DNA of 64,000 nt from the NCBI GenBank assembly GCA_964036665.1, contig OZ038526.1, positions 21,204,001 through 21,268,000 of the forward strand, written 5' to 3'. Positions 8,644-19,061 of this stretch are shown here, one piece after another (position 1 is the stretch's first letter; every line of letters begins with the position of its first letter). Both the position numbers and the translations under genes were made by a program. Under the pieces are notes generated by a model that had not been told where the DNA came from, searched no databases, and saw only the letters and a list, made by a program, of their open reading frames with translations. Source of the DNA: Gordius sp. MW1 (lineage: Eukaryota; Nematomorpha; Gordioida; Gordea; Gordiidae).

Positions 8644-10164
8644 AACAAATTATTTGCTAAGTATTTTATTCAAATTGCTAAGTATTTTTAGCGTCATTGC
8701 TAAGTATTTTATTCATTTGCTAAGTATTTAATTCGTTTGCTAAGTATTAAATTAATGCTAAGTATTAAATTCAAATGCTAAGTATTTTATTCATTTGCTA
8801 AGTATTTAAATAAATTTTGCTGAGTATTTTATTGTTTTGCTAAGTATTTTATTTATTTGCAAAGTATTTTATTTGTTTGCTGAGTATTTTAATGTTTTGC
8901 TAAGTATTTAAATTATATGCTAAGTATTTAAATATATTATGCTAAGTATTTAAATTATTGCTAAGTATTTAAATATATTATGCTAAGTATTTAAATTATT
9001 GCTAAGTATTTAAATATATTATGCTAAGTATTTAAATTATTGTTAAGTATTTAAATAAATTGTGCCAAGTATTTAAATTACTTGCTAAGAATTTAAATAA
9101 ATTATGCTAAGTATATTATCTAGGTTTATAAATAAATTATGCTAAGTATAGATTTTATAAATTTAAACAAATAAAGCTGTCTGTTGATTTTAAATTCATG
9201 TTTCAAATTTTGACTAATGAGGTCATGAAATTAAGTAATAAAAATGCAGTTTTTGAAGTTCTAGTCATTGATGCAGCCAGTGCAATTCATAATGCATTTA
9301 AAGCTGTTTTGGGGGATAAAATGGTTGTGTTATTAGGTTAGGATTAGGGTTTATTTTAGTTGAATAAAATCTCTATCCATTATCCTATTGGCTATTTAGA
9401 TTATTTTATATATGAAGTCATTATAGAACATGAAGGGTATTTCTTCACCTACAAATAAATAATCATAATTTTTTTATTCAAATCTAAAATAAATTACTTT
9501 TTATATTATAACCTAATAAAATTGAAATATTATATTTTTCAACTATAAATATTGGTTAAAACTTAACTTCAAATTTCAACACTTTTGTGTCATAAATAAA
9601 ACTTTGAATTAAAAAACTTTAATAACTTAGCACTTCAAAATAGAAAACCTAGCATTTTTAAAAATTAAACATTTTCTTTGAAATTATTACCATTAAAACT
9701 TTGTCCTTTTTAGCTTTTAAACCTTATTATCTTATATTTTTTAATACTCAGCATTTTGATTAAAACTCATAATTTAGATTTTTTAATAAAATATTTAGCA
9801 TTTTAATAAAAAAACTTAGTATATCAAAATAAAAACTCTGCAATTTAATAATAAAAACTTAGCATTTATAAATAAAATACTTAGCATTTCCTTTAAAATA
9901 TTTAGCATTTAAAATAAAATACTTAGCATTTAGAAAAAAATACTTAGCATTTAAAAATAAAATACTTAGCATTTAGATTAAAATACTTAGCATTTAATAA
10001 TAAAATACTTAGCATTTAGAATAAAATACTTAGCATTTAGATTAAAATACTTAGCATAAAATACTTAGCGTTTTTTAATAAAATACTTAGCACTTTAATT
10101 AAAATACTTAGCATAAATTACTTAGCAATTTGTAATTATTTACTTAGCAGTTAAATAACACCCT
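8644..10164. mobile_element. Foldback element of inverted GCTAAGTATTT arrays inside the hAT
   Basis: The left array (about 8655-9150) consists of some 25 imperfect copies of TTGCTAAGTATTTTATT/AAATTAT, 17-22 bp each. The right array (about 9620-10150) is the reverse complement (AAAATACTTAGCATTTA), with about 20 copies. A 470-bp spacer separates them. The hAT reading frame stops at AAGATAAGCAC (8633-8643) and resumes after a second AAGATAAGCAC (10165-10175). This 11-bp perfect duplication marks the insertion; 9 bp of it would be the usual Foldback target duplication. The spacer has no recognisable transposase. Confidence 0.82.
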
Positions 10165-11335
10165 AAGATAAGCACCAGAGAAGAAGATATCTTTTCTACT
10201 TTTAAAAATTATATAACAGATGTAAAATTACCTGTACAAAAGTTATCGTCAATTACAACACCAGCGATGACTGGAAAGAAAAAAGGATTTATTGCCTTAT
10301 GTAGACAGGATTTCTTATTCCCGAAATTTATTTCTTATCATTGCCTCATACATCAGGAAATGTTATGGGCAAAAACAATCGGTTTTCAACACGTATTTAC
10401 GATAGTAACAAAAATTATTAATTCCATAAGATCGGGAGCTATGCAACACAGATTGTTTAAATTACTTTTAGAAGATAAGGACGTTCAGTTCATCTTCTTT
10501 TACATACTGAAGTGAGGTGGCTGAGCAGAGGTAAAATACTTGAGCGGCTTATAATGCTTTTGCCACAAATAAAGGATTATTGCATCAAGAGACGAATTTT
10601 ACGAGCAATTAGAAAATAAGGATTGGCTAATCGACCTCGGATTTCTGGCAGATATAACGGCAAAGTTAAATGAATTAAATTTAAAAATACAAGGGAAATA
10701 TCAGCATATCGCTGACATGATTAGTGCAGTAAATGCATTCAAATGCAAGTTAGTGTTGTTGAAATCCCATCTATTGAAAAAATCATTATCACATTTCCCA
10801 AATATAAAATATACTGTTGAGAGTTTGAATTTGAATAATGAAAATTTTACTGCTACATCATATTTAGAAATTATAGATAAGCTAATAGAAGAGTTTTCTT
10901 CTAGATTTGAAGTTTTTGCAGCATTAGAACCCGTTCTAAGATTTAATCCATTCAATGTTACTGAAGATGATGTCCTTGAAATAGTTTCAGTGTATTTCGA
11001 GCTTCATAATATCGAAGACCTAGAATCAGAAATAATAAACTTGCAAAGTGATATTATTTTAAAAGCGCATAGTAATAATAAAACGTTTTGGAACTTAGTC
11101 GATGAAAATAAGTATCCTATTTTAAGGAAATGTGCGTTAAAAATTTATTCATATTGTGCAACAAGATACAATTGAGAGTCTTTGTTCTCAAATATGAAAT
11201 ATTTGAAATCAAAAAACCGAACAAAACTTACTGACTCACATTTAGATAATTGTTTAAGGACCGGGAACTCTAAATATATCCCCAATTATAAGAAATTAGC
11301 TGAAAATATGGACACCCAAGTTTCACACTGAATTA
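10165..11335 (+). pseudogene. hAT transposase, C-terminal half with dimerisation domain
   Basis: The frame resumes as KISTREEDIFSTFKNYITD, then GKKKGFIALCRQD and FPKFISYHCLIHQEMLWAK. A frameshift near 10490 is needed to reach HTEVRWLSRGKILERL. After further breaks, 10717-11175 is open for 152 aa and contains KYQHIADMISAVNAFKCKL and FAALEPVLRFNPFNV. It ends in the hAT C-terminal dimerisation domain: TFWNLVDENKYPILRKCALK, then across a stop ESLCSQ, SKNRTKLTDSHLDNCLR and KYIPNYKKLA. Together with 7983-8643 it makes a near-complete but dead transposase. Confidence 0.85.
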
Positions 11336-11491
11336 TATGTATCATTATGTATGACACCAACAAAATAAAGTTATAAAAAATCTGTTTTTTAATGCCTATT
11401 TATACCTGTTGATTATCTGTAAAATATGCGCCCTCGGTGATTTTCAAATTTAGTATGGCGCTCTTAAGGACAAACAGGTTGCCGACCCCTG

Positions 11492-12055
11492 GGCTAGAGC
11501 ATTAATTGAAGAGCAAAAAATATTTTATAAACAATCTTTTTTATTTGTTTACACCTTAATTTGCCTCCCCCCAAATAAAATCCTGGCTAGGCCTATGCCC
11601 TAATTATTTAATTTCGGTTTTTTACGGATTATGGGTTTATGGATAGTTAACCAAAAAAATATTGTAACCATTTTTAAACTTTTGCTAAAATTTTATCGCC
11701 CCCCCCCCTTAATTTAAAACCTGACTACCCATGTGCATATTAATATCGGTTTTATATTAGTTTGCTATAATTATATATTTGAATATTGTGAAAAAATCGA
11801 GTTGGTAAAATCGTATACACCTATAGTTTTTGTTTTTAACCTTCCTTTGTTTAATAATCAAGTCCCATCCCTCCCCTTCAATATGATTTAATAAAGATAT
11901 TTTATTTCCCTTAACCTCGGCTTATTACGATCATAATCTTCATGTTATTATTAAAGTACACGGTTCAACAAGAAAAATAGACCAATTTGCGAGTTATTGA
12001 CGTTTGAAAAACGCCCAAATCGCTGTTTTAGCAACTTTGACAGCAAATATTTTAA
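11492..12055. other. AT-rich spacer with MITE scraps
   Basis: No gene seen. It contains a fragment of the GGGGGCAAAA / CTGGCTATGCCC MITE family (about 11560-11600) and a C9 run at 11700. Bases 12015-12075 match 54360-54420 in inverted orientation (GACGTGTAGGGG and CAGCAAATATTTTAAAACTT). Confidence 0.4.
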
Positions 12056-12074
12056 AACTTGACGTGTAGGGGAA

Positions 12075-12202
12075 AGGATTTTTGGCCTATTTATGTTTAG
12101 TAGACCTCTAGGTATAGAATTTGAAAAACAGACCAGAAACGACCGTTCTATCTTAGTTGAACTGAAGTTCGACCAAACAACTCAGCCGGGTTTACCACTC
12201 TA
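12075..12202. mobile_element. hAT-type MITE fragment (TAGAGTGGTAAA end)
   Basis: Contains TTTATGTTTAGT near the middle and ends CGACCAAACAACTCAGCCGGGTTTACCACTCTA (to 12202). The same right half occurs in the complete copy at 24386-24538 and in a half copy ending at about 51913. The left end is not clear. Confidence 0.5.
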
Positions 12203-12708
12203 GGCTGAAGAATTAAGAATAGTCGTTTTTGTAAAAATTTTAAAAAAACGGGTACGAGTAGTCCGTGTTAAAAGTGTCTTTCTTTGAACTAATTCCTTTT
12301 TGCAGAGTTTAAATCTTTTAATAATACATCCACTTTTAAAAAGTAGATTTAAAGTTAATGTATTTAAATTATTTAACTAGGCTTATAACAGAAATGATGA
12401 TAATATTGCCGCAAGTTAAAGATTAAAAACGGCATTCTAAAATAAATGTCATATGAGCAATTCATAAAATAAAAAGAAAAGAAAATGTGATGAAGTTAAT
12501 TAAAGAAATTTAGTTCCATCTACATTTCATTATATTTTATTAACATTTGTTTTTATTTATTAACTAATGAGGGGGATTAATACTATGGATACAATAGACT
12601 GGCGAACAGCTCATAATTGTTAAAAAAGAGATGAAAACCACTATGTATAAGGCATGTAATAACAAACTAAAAGCTATTCGATCTAGAATTGTCAATCCGT
12701 TTATATGA

Positions 12709-13517
12709 ATATTATTGTATAAAAACGGTGAATTTGGATTGATAACGTGAGTAGATAAGGGAAATGGAACGCGATATTACGGACACTTAAGGTCCATCTT
12801 CAGGGGGGAAAAAATTCAAAAAGGAGAAGAGGAAGTCTAAATAAAAATGAAGTAAAGTGAGTATAAAAACGATGATAAAGATATAAAAAATAAAAAAATA
12901 AAATCACAGAAACTGGTTATAGCGAGAAATTAACAATAGTGATTGTAGGGATGGATGTTTTTATAAGAATACTGTCCTTCACAGAGCGCCATACAACAAA
13001 GAGAAGAAGTTCGTAGAAAGCGTTTTAATCGTCCGCCTCAAGCCCAAAAAACAAACAAACAAAATCAACGACTGACCCATCCAATCTCCTAACCACAAGC
13101 ACATACATTTACACATATATTTATATAATTCACTATGTCAACCTACCCTTTCATTACACAATACTATTATTTGTTAAGCACAGTTATTATATCTATATAT
13201 TAAATACCTGTGTTCCCCCTTTCGCTTATTATTATTTGTGTACCTATTCTATTCTTATAAGAACATCCATCCCTACAATCGCTATTGTTAATTTCTCGCT
13301 ATAAACAGTTTTTGTAAATTTTTTTATTTATTTATTTTTTATATCTATATCATCGTTTTTATACTCACTTTACTTCATTTTTATTTTTTGAGACTTCATC
13401 TTCTCCTTTTTTATTTTTTTCTCCGTGAAGATGGACCATAAGTGTCCGAAATATTGCGTTCCATTTCCATCTACTCACGTTATCAATTCAAATTCCCCGT
13501 TTTTATACAACAATATT
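12709..13517. mobile_element. Long inverted-repeat element, about 265-bp arms
   Basis: Bases 12709-12975 and 13252-13517 are imperfect reverse complements. Shared blocks include TATTATTGTATAAAAACGG, GGAAATGGAACGCGATATT, CACTTAAGGTCCATCTTC and TTATAGCGAGAAATTAACAA. The unmatched centre is about 275 bp. The right arm reads GAAGATGGACCATAAGTGTCCGAAATATTGCG, a pattern like the terminal regions of some Penelope-like or other retroelements (weak inference). A short related piece lies at 14395-14450. Confidence 0.72.
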
Positions 13518-13633
13518 AATAAAGCTATTCATTTTGTTAAATAAGACTGGTTTGCATATATTGACTTGTATCCCGCGATCAGACCAATAAATCTTAGGGA
13601 GAATTTTGCTCTGAACGATAACTTCTTCCAGTT

Positions 13634-14194
13634 TATCGTATTCCTGAGAAAAGGAACACGATTTACAAATATTTTAAGGAAGAATTATTAGGAATTAATT
13701 GGGGTTATCAGACTTGAATTGGGGGAATTATCAGGCTTGAATTGGGGGAAATGTTGGGCCGTAAAAAAATAAATTATTGGGGGATGGCCGGGCTTAAAGC
13801 CACTAAATAAAGATAACTTTACCGCTCTACATTTCGCCAATCTATTTTTACAAGAAAAATTATATTAATCATAATAATCCTGAATTCAAACCTGTAGTCG
13901 CTTAACGGCGAAGTGGTTCGATTCCACCTTTCCGGCGCCAATATCGTATTCCTGAGAAAAGGAACACGATTTACAAATATTTGAAGGAAGAATTATTAGG
14001 AATTAATCGGGGTTATCAGACTTGAATTGGGGGAATTATCAGGCTTGAATTGGGGGAAATATTGGGCCGTAAAAAAATAAATTATTGAGGGATGGCCGGG
14101 CTTAAAGCCACTAAATAAAGATAACTTTACCGCTCTACATTTCGCCAATCTCTTTTATTACAAGAAAAATTATATTAATCATAATAATCCTGAA
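13634..14194 (-). mobile_element. TRIM-like element: direct 250-bp repeats around a tRNA-like segment
   Basis: Bases 13634-13884 and 13942-14194 are direct repeats, nearly identical (TATCGTATTCCTGAGAAAAG ... ATAATCCTGAA). The 57-bp spacer contains a tRNA 3' half ending in CCA at 13938-13940. On the minus strand the order is repeat, TGGCGCCGGAAAGG (where a primer binding site would lie), then repeat. This matches a miniature LTR retrotransposon. However, the repeat ends are not TG...CA and no polypurine tract is visible, so a tandem duplication next to a tRNA relic is also possible. Each repeat holds an internal doublet of TTATCAG(A/G)CTTGAATTGGGG. Confidence 0.5.
13889..13940 (+). tRNA. tRNA 3'-half with variable arm and CCA (pseudo)
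   Basis: Has the T-arm GTGG TTCGATT CCAC (B box GGTTCGATTCC at 13915-13925), the acceptor-like TTTCCGGCG, and an encoded CCA at 13938-13940. In front of it TCGC (13898-13901) pairs with GCGA (13908-13911), like the extra arm of a class II (Leu/Ser) tRNA. The D arm and most of the anticodon arm are missing, so it is not a functional gene. An encoded CCA is unusual for a nuclear tRNA gene and points to origin from a mature tRNA, for example copied by reverse transcription. Confidence 0.5.
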
Positions 14195-14211
14195 CAGTTA
14201 TAGGTAAACAA

Positions 14212-14385
14212 AAAATGGTCATTTTTACCTTTAGTGAGGCTATATTCCCAAAGAATTTTTAAGAAAGTTGTATCTATAGGTCCATATTTTATCTTTTGTT
14301 TAAACTCTTTATTTAAATTTATCGCGTTTACGTGACCCCTCCCTTATCAAAATTCGTCCCGCTATATCTGGGAAGAATCAATTAG
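14212..14385 (+). repeat. Half copy of the 43.66-44.43 kb inverted-repeat family
   Basis: Shares GTGAGGCTATATTCCCA, TCTATAGGTCCAT, CGCGTTTACGTGACCCC and CTTATCAAAATTCG with the left arm of the element at 43664-44433. Homology resumes at about 14482-14580 (ACTACGTACGCAAGG, CTCTCTCCCTTCACCTA, CATGCGTGC). The two parts are separated by a 60-bp piece related to the element at 12.7-13.5 kb, which suggests nesting. Confidence 0.65.
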
Positions 14386-15199
14386 TTCCCTCTACCTACG
14401 CTATCAATCCAAATCCACCGTATTTATACAATGAAATTTATATAAACGGATTGAAAATTATTGATTATATAGTATACATACTACGTACGCAAGGTTTATT
14501 ATTACATCACTCTCTCCCTTCACCTAATCTCCTCTCCACTCCCGCTCCTTCATGCGTGCTTGTAGCTAGGCAAGATGGCGTGAGTAACAATATGTATTAT
14601 TTAAAACAAACGTTAAAATTTTTTTTAATTTAGTGTAAATAATCTTACTTGAATTTTATGGTGTAGCCTCAGTTAACAATAAGGAAACCTTTGGATTCAT
14701 GTAAACATATGGTTTACTAATATCAATGATAATCGTTTGTAACTTTCACATATAATTAATTTTTTATTCCAATAATATTCCAGTTTCTAATTTATTTTGG
14801 AGATAAATTATTACAAGCACTAATTTGCGTGTGTACTGCACTGTTGAAAACTTGTCTACTGACTAAATACATATTCTTCTGCCAACCAAAAATTCTTAGT
14901 TTCTTGGTTTAATTGTAATTATAAATAATTTTAATGACTTAATAGATAAAACTCTTCTCAATCTATGACTTTTGGTATTGAACTTTATAATGCGATGGCA
15001 TTCTGGGTCTAGTTCTATTAACATTTTAAAAGGTTTAGTAAATTTTATAATGCCAATTTTAATATACAATGTTTAAAAAAAGATTGTTACGACTTGTCGT
15101 CATTAAATTATCAGGTTTAAAATCGAGAGTCCCGGTGCATTCGACCAAAGTTTAACTGAGAAAATATCTATGAATATTTAACGAAATGCTCCTTGAAAG

Positions 15200-15620
15200 G
15201 GGTTTACAGAGACGAAACGTTAGGGTTAGTGTTTTAGGTCGGGGTTTTAGGTTAGGGCTAGATGCACACATTTTAATCGACAAATGCATTTTCGTAGACA
15301 TTTATTTGTTTTTTGCTTTTTGGTCAAATGCAACTGAATCAAAATCGAGTCTGTCTGATTCCTTTCAATTCATCTCACAAACGTTCAGCTCGTAAATCGT
15401 TAATAGGTTATTAACAATCATTAACTTTTTATAATGCGCATGCGTAGCATTTAACAGACCAATCAGATAGCTGCGCATTTATCTAATGCGCATGCGTCTG
15501 CATTTAACAATTATTGCTGCACTATAAAATTTTAAGGGACAGGGTTAAGGTTCGGGGTAGTGTTTTAGGTCAGCGTTTTAAGTTAGGGTTAGGAGTAGAT
15601 GCACACAAATTTCCTCCCCA
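15200..15620. repeat. Degenerate TTAGG-like and GCGCATGCG repeats
   Basis: Two related blocks (about 15215-15270 and 15545-15605) share GTGTTTTAGGTC, GTTTTAGGTTAGGG and AGATGCACACA. They look like diverged insect telomere-type TTAGG repeats, though too degraded to be functional. Between them AATGCGCATGCGT occurs twice (about 15433 and 15485), each followed by GCATTTAACA. TGCGCATGCG is the core of the NRF-1 binding palindrome, but no gene start is nearby. Confidence 0.45.
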
Positions 15621-16035
15621 TTTGAGATAATTCTAATATATTGATTATCTAGTATAACAAATACGACATCTATCCATCGTTAGTTCTTAATTTGTGAGTT
15701 GTATGTTTGTCAGTTGAAACGGATTCGTCTGATTGCCTGTTATTTTAAGGTAATTTTAATCGCCTAGAATTTCAATTTTAACAGCGCTAAATAAGAGTTT
15801 CATATTTTTAGTCATATTTTTTTCGTTAAACTTTCCTATTTTAATATACATATTATTGCCATCAAAAAATTTTTGAGCCTGTTAAGAGAATTTATTTATT
15901 AACATTAATTTTCCCTAAATAAATAGACGCTTTATAAATTCTAATAACTTTAGAAATATTAATAGGTAGGCTTGTTGTAGTCATATTAAGCAAGTTTTAA
16001 AACATGTAATAAGTCTTAAAAAAGTTATGTTAAAA

Positions 16036-16686
16036 TATAATATTACATAATCCTTGGCATATTTCGTTTTTTTCCTCTGATATTTTTCACAAACTTAACT
16101 TTTAAACATCTGAAGATAAACTTCTCAAATCAATATTTTTAAAAATATTATAGGAAATTCAAGATTTAATGAATAGTCATATTAGCCATTTGTATGGTAT
16201 ACATACAGATTTAATAGGGTCATCTGAGCTTAAGGTATATGACAAAAAACATTTAAAGTTGGGTTAAAATGAGAAAATTAGTTTTCCTTAGCAATACCAT
16301 GCTAACAACTTTTGTAATGCCTGTGTTTAAAAAATTATATTTAGTCGATTCAAAAGAGTGATTGAATAGTTTTTTAAGCCTAAAAGATATGAGCTATGCC
16401 TAATTAAAGACTTAAAAAGTAACAACCTTATAAGCTTTATAATTAAATTCATAAAATATACTAATTAAAATAATAGTTAAGGATCAAAAATAACAGATGG
16501 CCTAAACTGTTTGGTTCAATTTAATTGAAAACAACCTTTTTGCTTATTTTTTAAAGCTAATAGTTTTATTTCAAAAATTATTTTATATAATACATGCCAA
16601 TATATATTAATTTCATAAGCATTTGCAAGAGTTTAAAAAGTGATTTGTTTAGATTTAGTTGCTAGCAATATAAATTTTGCAGGTCC
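16036..16686 (+). repeat. Dispersed 0.65-kb repeat, copy 2
   Basis: Same element as 5296-5969, same orientation, with small indels throughout. It ends TTTTGCAGGTCC, after which the sequence differs from copy 1. No open frame is conserved between copies. Confidence 0.75.
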
Positions 16687-17324
16687 CTGCAGTTTTTGCA
16701 GATTAAATCATAATTTTGTTTATAAATATTTCATGGTGATAAATCATTTAAGAATATTATATTATTATAATTACTTTATTAAAATATAATAATAGTTTGA
16801 TATTTTGCTTCATTCAGAAGGTTTATCTTTATAAATAGCCCAATTAAAGTATTATATAGAATGTTCAATATTTTATTATATTGAATATTATACTCCTAAT
16901 AAAAAAACCACAATGGTCTAAGTAATGCTAACATTTTTAAAAATGAGTGCCCTGGGTGTAGCCAGGAGAGAAAGGGTTCCCCCCTATAAATCCAAATTTT
17001 TGATATAATCGTGGCTAAAATATCAAAATATTGTCATTTTGTCTCTTCTAATTCCAATCTTGGCTATGCTTATTATTTTAATTAATTTAAAAGTTGATAA
17101 AAACAATTCCATGTGAAAATTGTTTTAAATGCTTAACAAGCAAAACAATAGGAATATGCTAAATTTAGTAAAAATCTCATTAGTGAAACTAGATTATCCT
17201 AAAAGTAATTTAAAATCATACTAGAATGTAAAAATAAGCAGATATTGACTGAATATAAACTTTTTAAAATATAGGTAAATAACTAGAATATTGTAAAATA
17301 TATACATTATTATTAGTGACTAAT

Positions 17325-17816
17325 TTATATTTTAGCTTCTTTTGTGGAAGATTCCTTTTCACTTTTGCAAGCATTTGTGTGTCTTTGTTGACTAGATTTC
17401 CATACAAAAGTACGAGAACACACTGGACACATATATAATTTATTTTGAGTATGTACATTCATGTGAGCTATTAATTTGTCATTCCTAGCAAATCCCTTTT
17501 GACATATAGAACAGACAAATGAACTTTCTTTCATGTGAGACAATTTATGGCGTTCAACATTTGATTTTCTGGTAAATTTTGTGTCGCACAAATCACAAGC
17601 AATAGCATAGGGTATATTTTCCAAATGATCTTTATAATGGGCATAACTCCTAAATGAAAGGCCACACTCGGTACATTTCTTATTTTTACTAAAAAAATGA
17701 GCGTCAATTAAATGTTTTCTTAATTCATCCAAATTTGTTGCAGTAAAATCTTCACACAATTCGCATAAATGATTTTCCTTTTCGGCATTCTGAGACGTAG
17801 ACATTACATCAATCAT
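17325..17816 (-). CDS. C2H2 zinc-finger protein, 163 aa
   Basis: A single open exon from an ATG at 17816. It holds five C2H2-type fingers: CELC...H (about residues 18-40), CTEC with a degenerate second half (HYKDHLENIPY), CDLC...HKLSH, CSIC...HMNVH, and CPVC...HTNAC, which ends H-x3-C. Linkers such as MKESSFVC and TQNKLYMC are the usual short TGEKP-like spacers. The tail is charged (KSEKESSTKEAKI). This implies a nuclear, DNA-binding protein; the target is unknown. An upstream in-frame ATG is not needed, but an additional 5' exon cannot be excluded. The intact frame in a relic-rich region argues that it is a real gene. Confidence 0.75.
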   Translation of the reverse strand: MIDVMSTSQNAEKENHLCELCEDFTATNLDELRKHLIDAHFFSKNKKCTECGLSFRSYAHYKDHLENIPYAIACDLCDTKFTRKSNVERHKLSHMKESSFVCSICQKGFARNDKLIAHMNVHTQNKLYMCPVCSRTFVWKSSQQRHTNACKSEKESSTKEAKI

Positions 17817-19061
17817 ATGATTTATCGTAAAAATGTAATAATTTATGAATACATCTAAATTAAGGTCTTGTTGTTTTCACCAAACATAGATTTTAGGTAT
17901 TTTTATGATGCCATATGCAACTTTATAATATGCTCGTACCCTGCTCTTAAAATCCAACCGCATTCTTAAGCACGCCGAATTTTAAAGTGTAATTGATGCG
18001 TCAAACTCTATAAGATATTTTTCCAAATATTCTCGTGTATGCTAGCTAAATGTAAAAAAATTATGTTAAAATCTTGGACTTGAGTATATATTAGCGGTTG
18101 TATTATGTAACAGCTTACTATCTAAACTATATATAACATTCCCTGACCACACAAACGCCATAACGATCATATGTATTACTGATTAACGTAAAAAATCAGC
18201 TTTAAATTAATTAAAAAGTTAAGACCTTGATTTTGTAAAGTTGAAGTTAATCGGCCAAATTCGAACAATTTTTTGAAGGTGCAGAGAAGACAATTTTCAT
18301 GAAACTTTTCCAATCAATTTTGATAAATTAAACTATAAAAAATAAGTCGTGGTAATAGAAATCTTTGTTCCCAAAAATCAATTTACCAAAAAACATATTT
18401 ATGTTTAATTTTGTGAGGGTCTATCATGTAAAATGTCTTAATGCAGAACTTGAATAGGTAGCATTTTTGCCTAAAAGGTAATTTGCTCTTAGAAAAATTA
18501 ACAAAAACCGAGCTATAACACTGATTTATTCTATCTACTTTTCCATTTGGTCCTTAGGCAGAACTTATTACAACCTCTTAAATATTATTCAATAAACGCA
18601 GACTTAGTACTGTATCCAATTTAGATTGTCAGATTTTGGTAGTTTTAAAAGCTATAAGTCTTAAAATATAAAATGCATTTCTTTTTTTCTCAAGCCCTAA
18701 ACGAATTCCCTATCTTCTTGGTATCCTATAATAGCTCATCCAGCTTTAACTGTCTACAAAACAAAATTTGTTGCTTTTAAATTAATTTAATTTAGTTATA
18801 TTTAAAATGTATGTTTAATTAAGAATATTAAAAATATATCTAATAAACTTTTTCAATTAATTTTATGAGTATGCTAACAAAGCTGTTAATTATAATATAC
18901 CGCTAACTACATTAAAACTCCAAAAATAAATAGGAATTGTTTTAAAAGCTTTTGGGGTAATATAAGGAAAGTAAAAATTCAAACAACCATTTTGCTTGAA
19001 ATAATTTCGATTATTTATTTATAAGGGTTTTATCAATGACAGCACTTAGGACCGTATAATG
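17817..19061. other. AT-rich intergenic DNA
   Basis: I see no gene, repeat with clear ends, or RNA here. Bases 17817-17900 would hold the promoter of the minus-strand zinc-finger gene. Confidence 0.4.

Larger units (their letters stand above)
7767..11491 (+). mobile_element. hAT transposon, 3.7 kb, decayed
   Basis: The left end CAGGGGCAGGCAAC (7767) pairs with the right end GGTTGCCGACCCCTG (to 11491); CAGGGGTCGGCAAC is a classic hAT terminus. The flanking 8-mers GGCTATAT (7759-7766) and GGCTAGAG (11492-11499) match at six of eight positions, consistent with an old 8-bp target duplication. The element encodes a broken BED-hAT transposase on the plus strand and is itself interrupted by a second element at 8644-10164. 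Confidence 0.85.

Noticed and set aside
8655..9150. Regular short repeats resembling a CRISPR array
   Set aside because: Units of 17-22 bp contain no unique spacers, the array is mirrored in inverse orientation 470 bp away, and the context is eukaryotic. It is a minisatellite.
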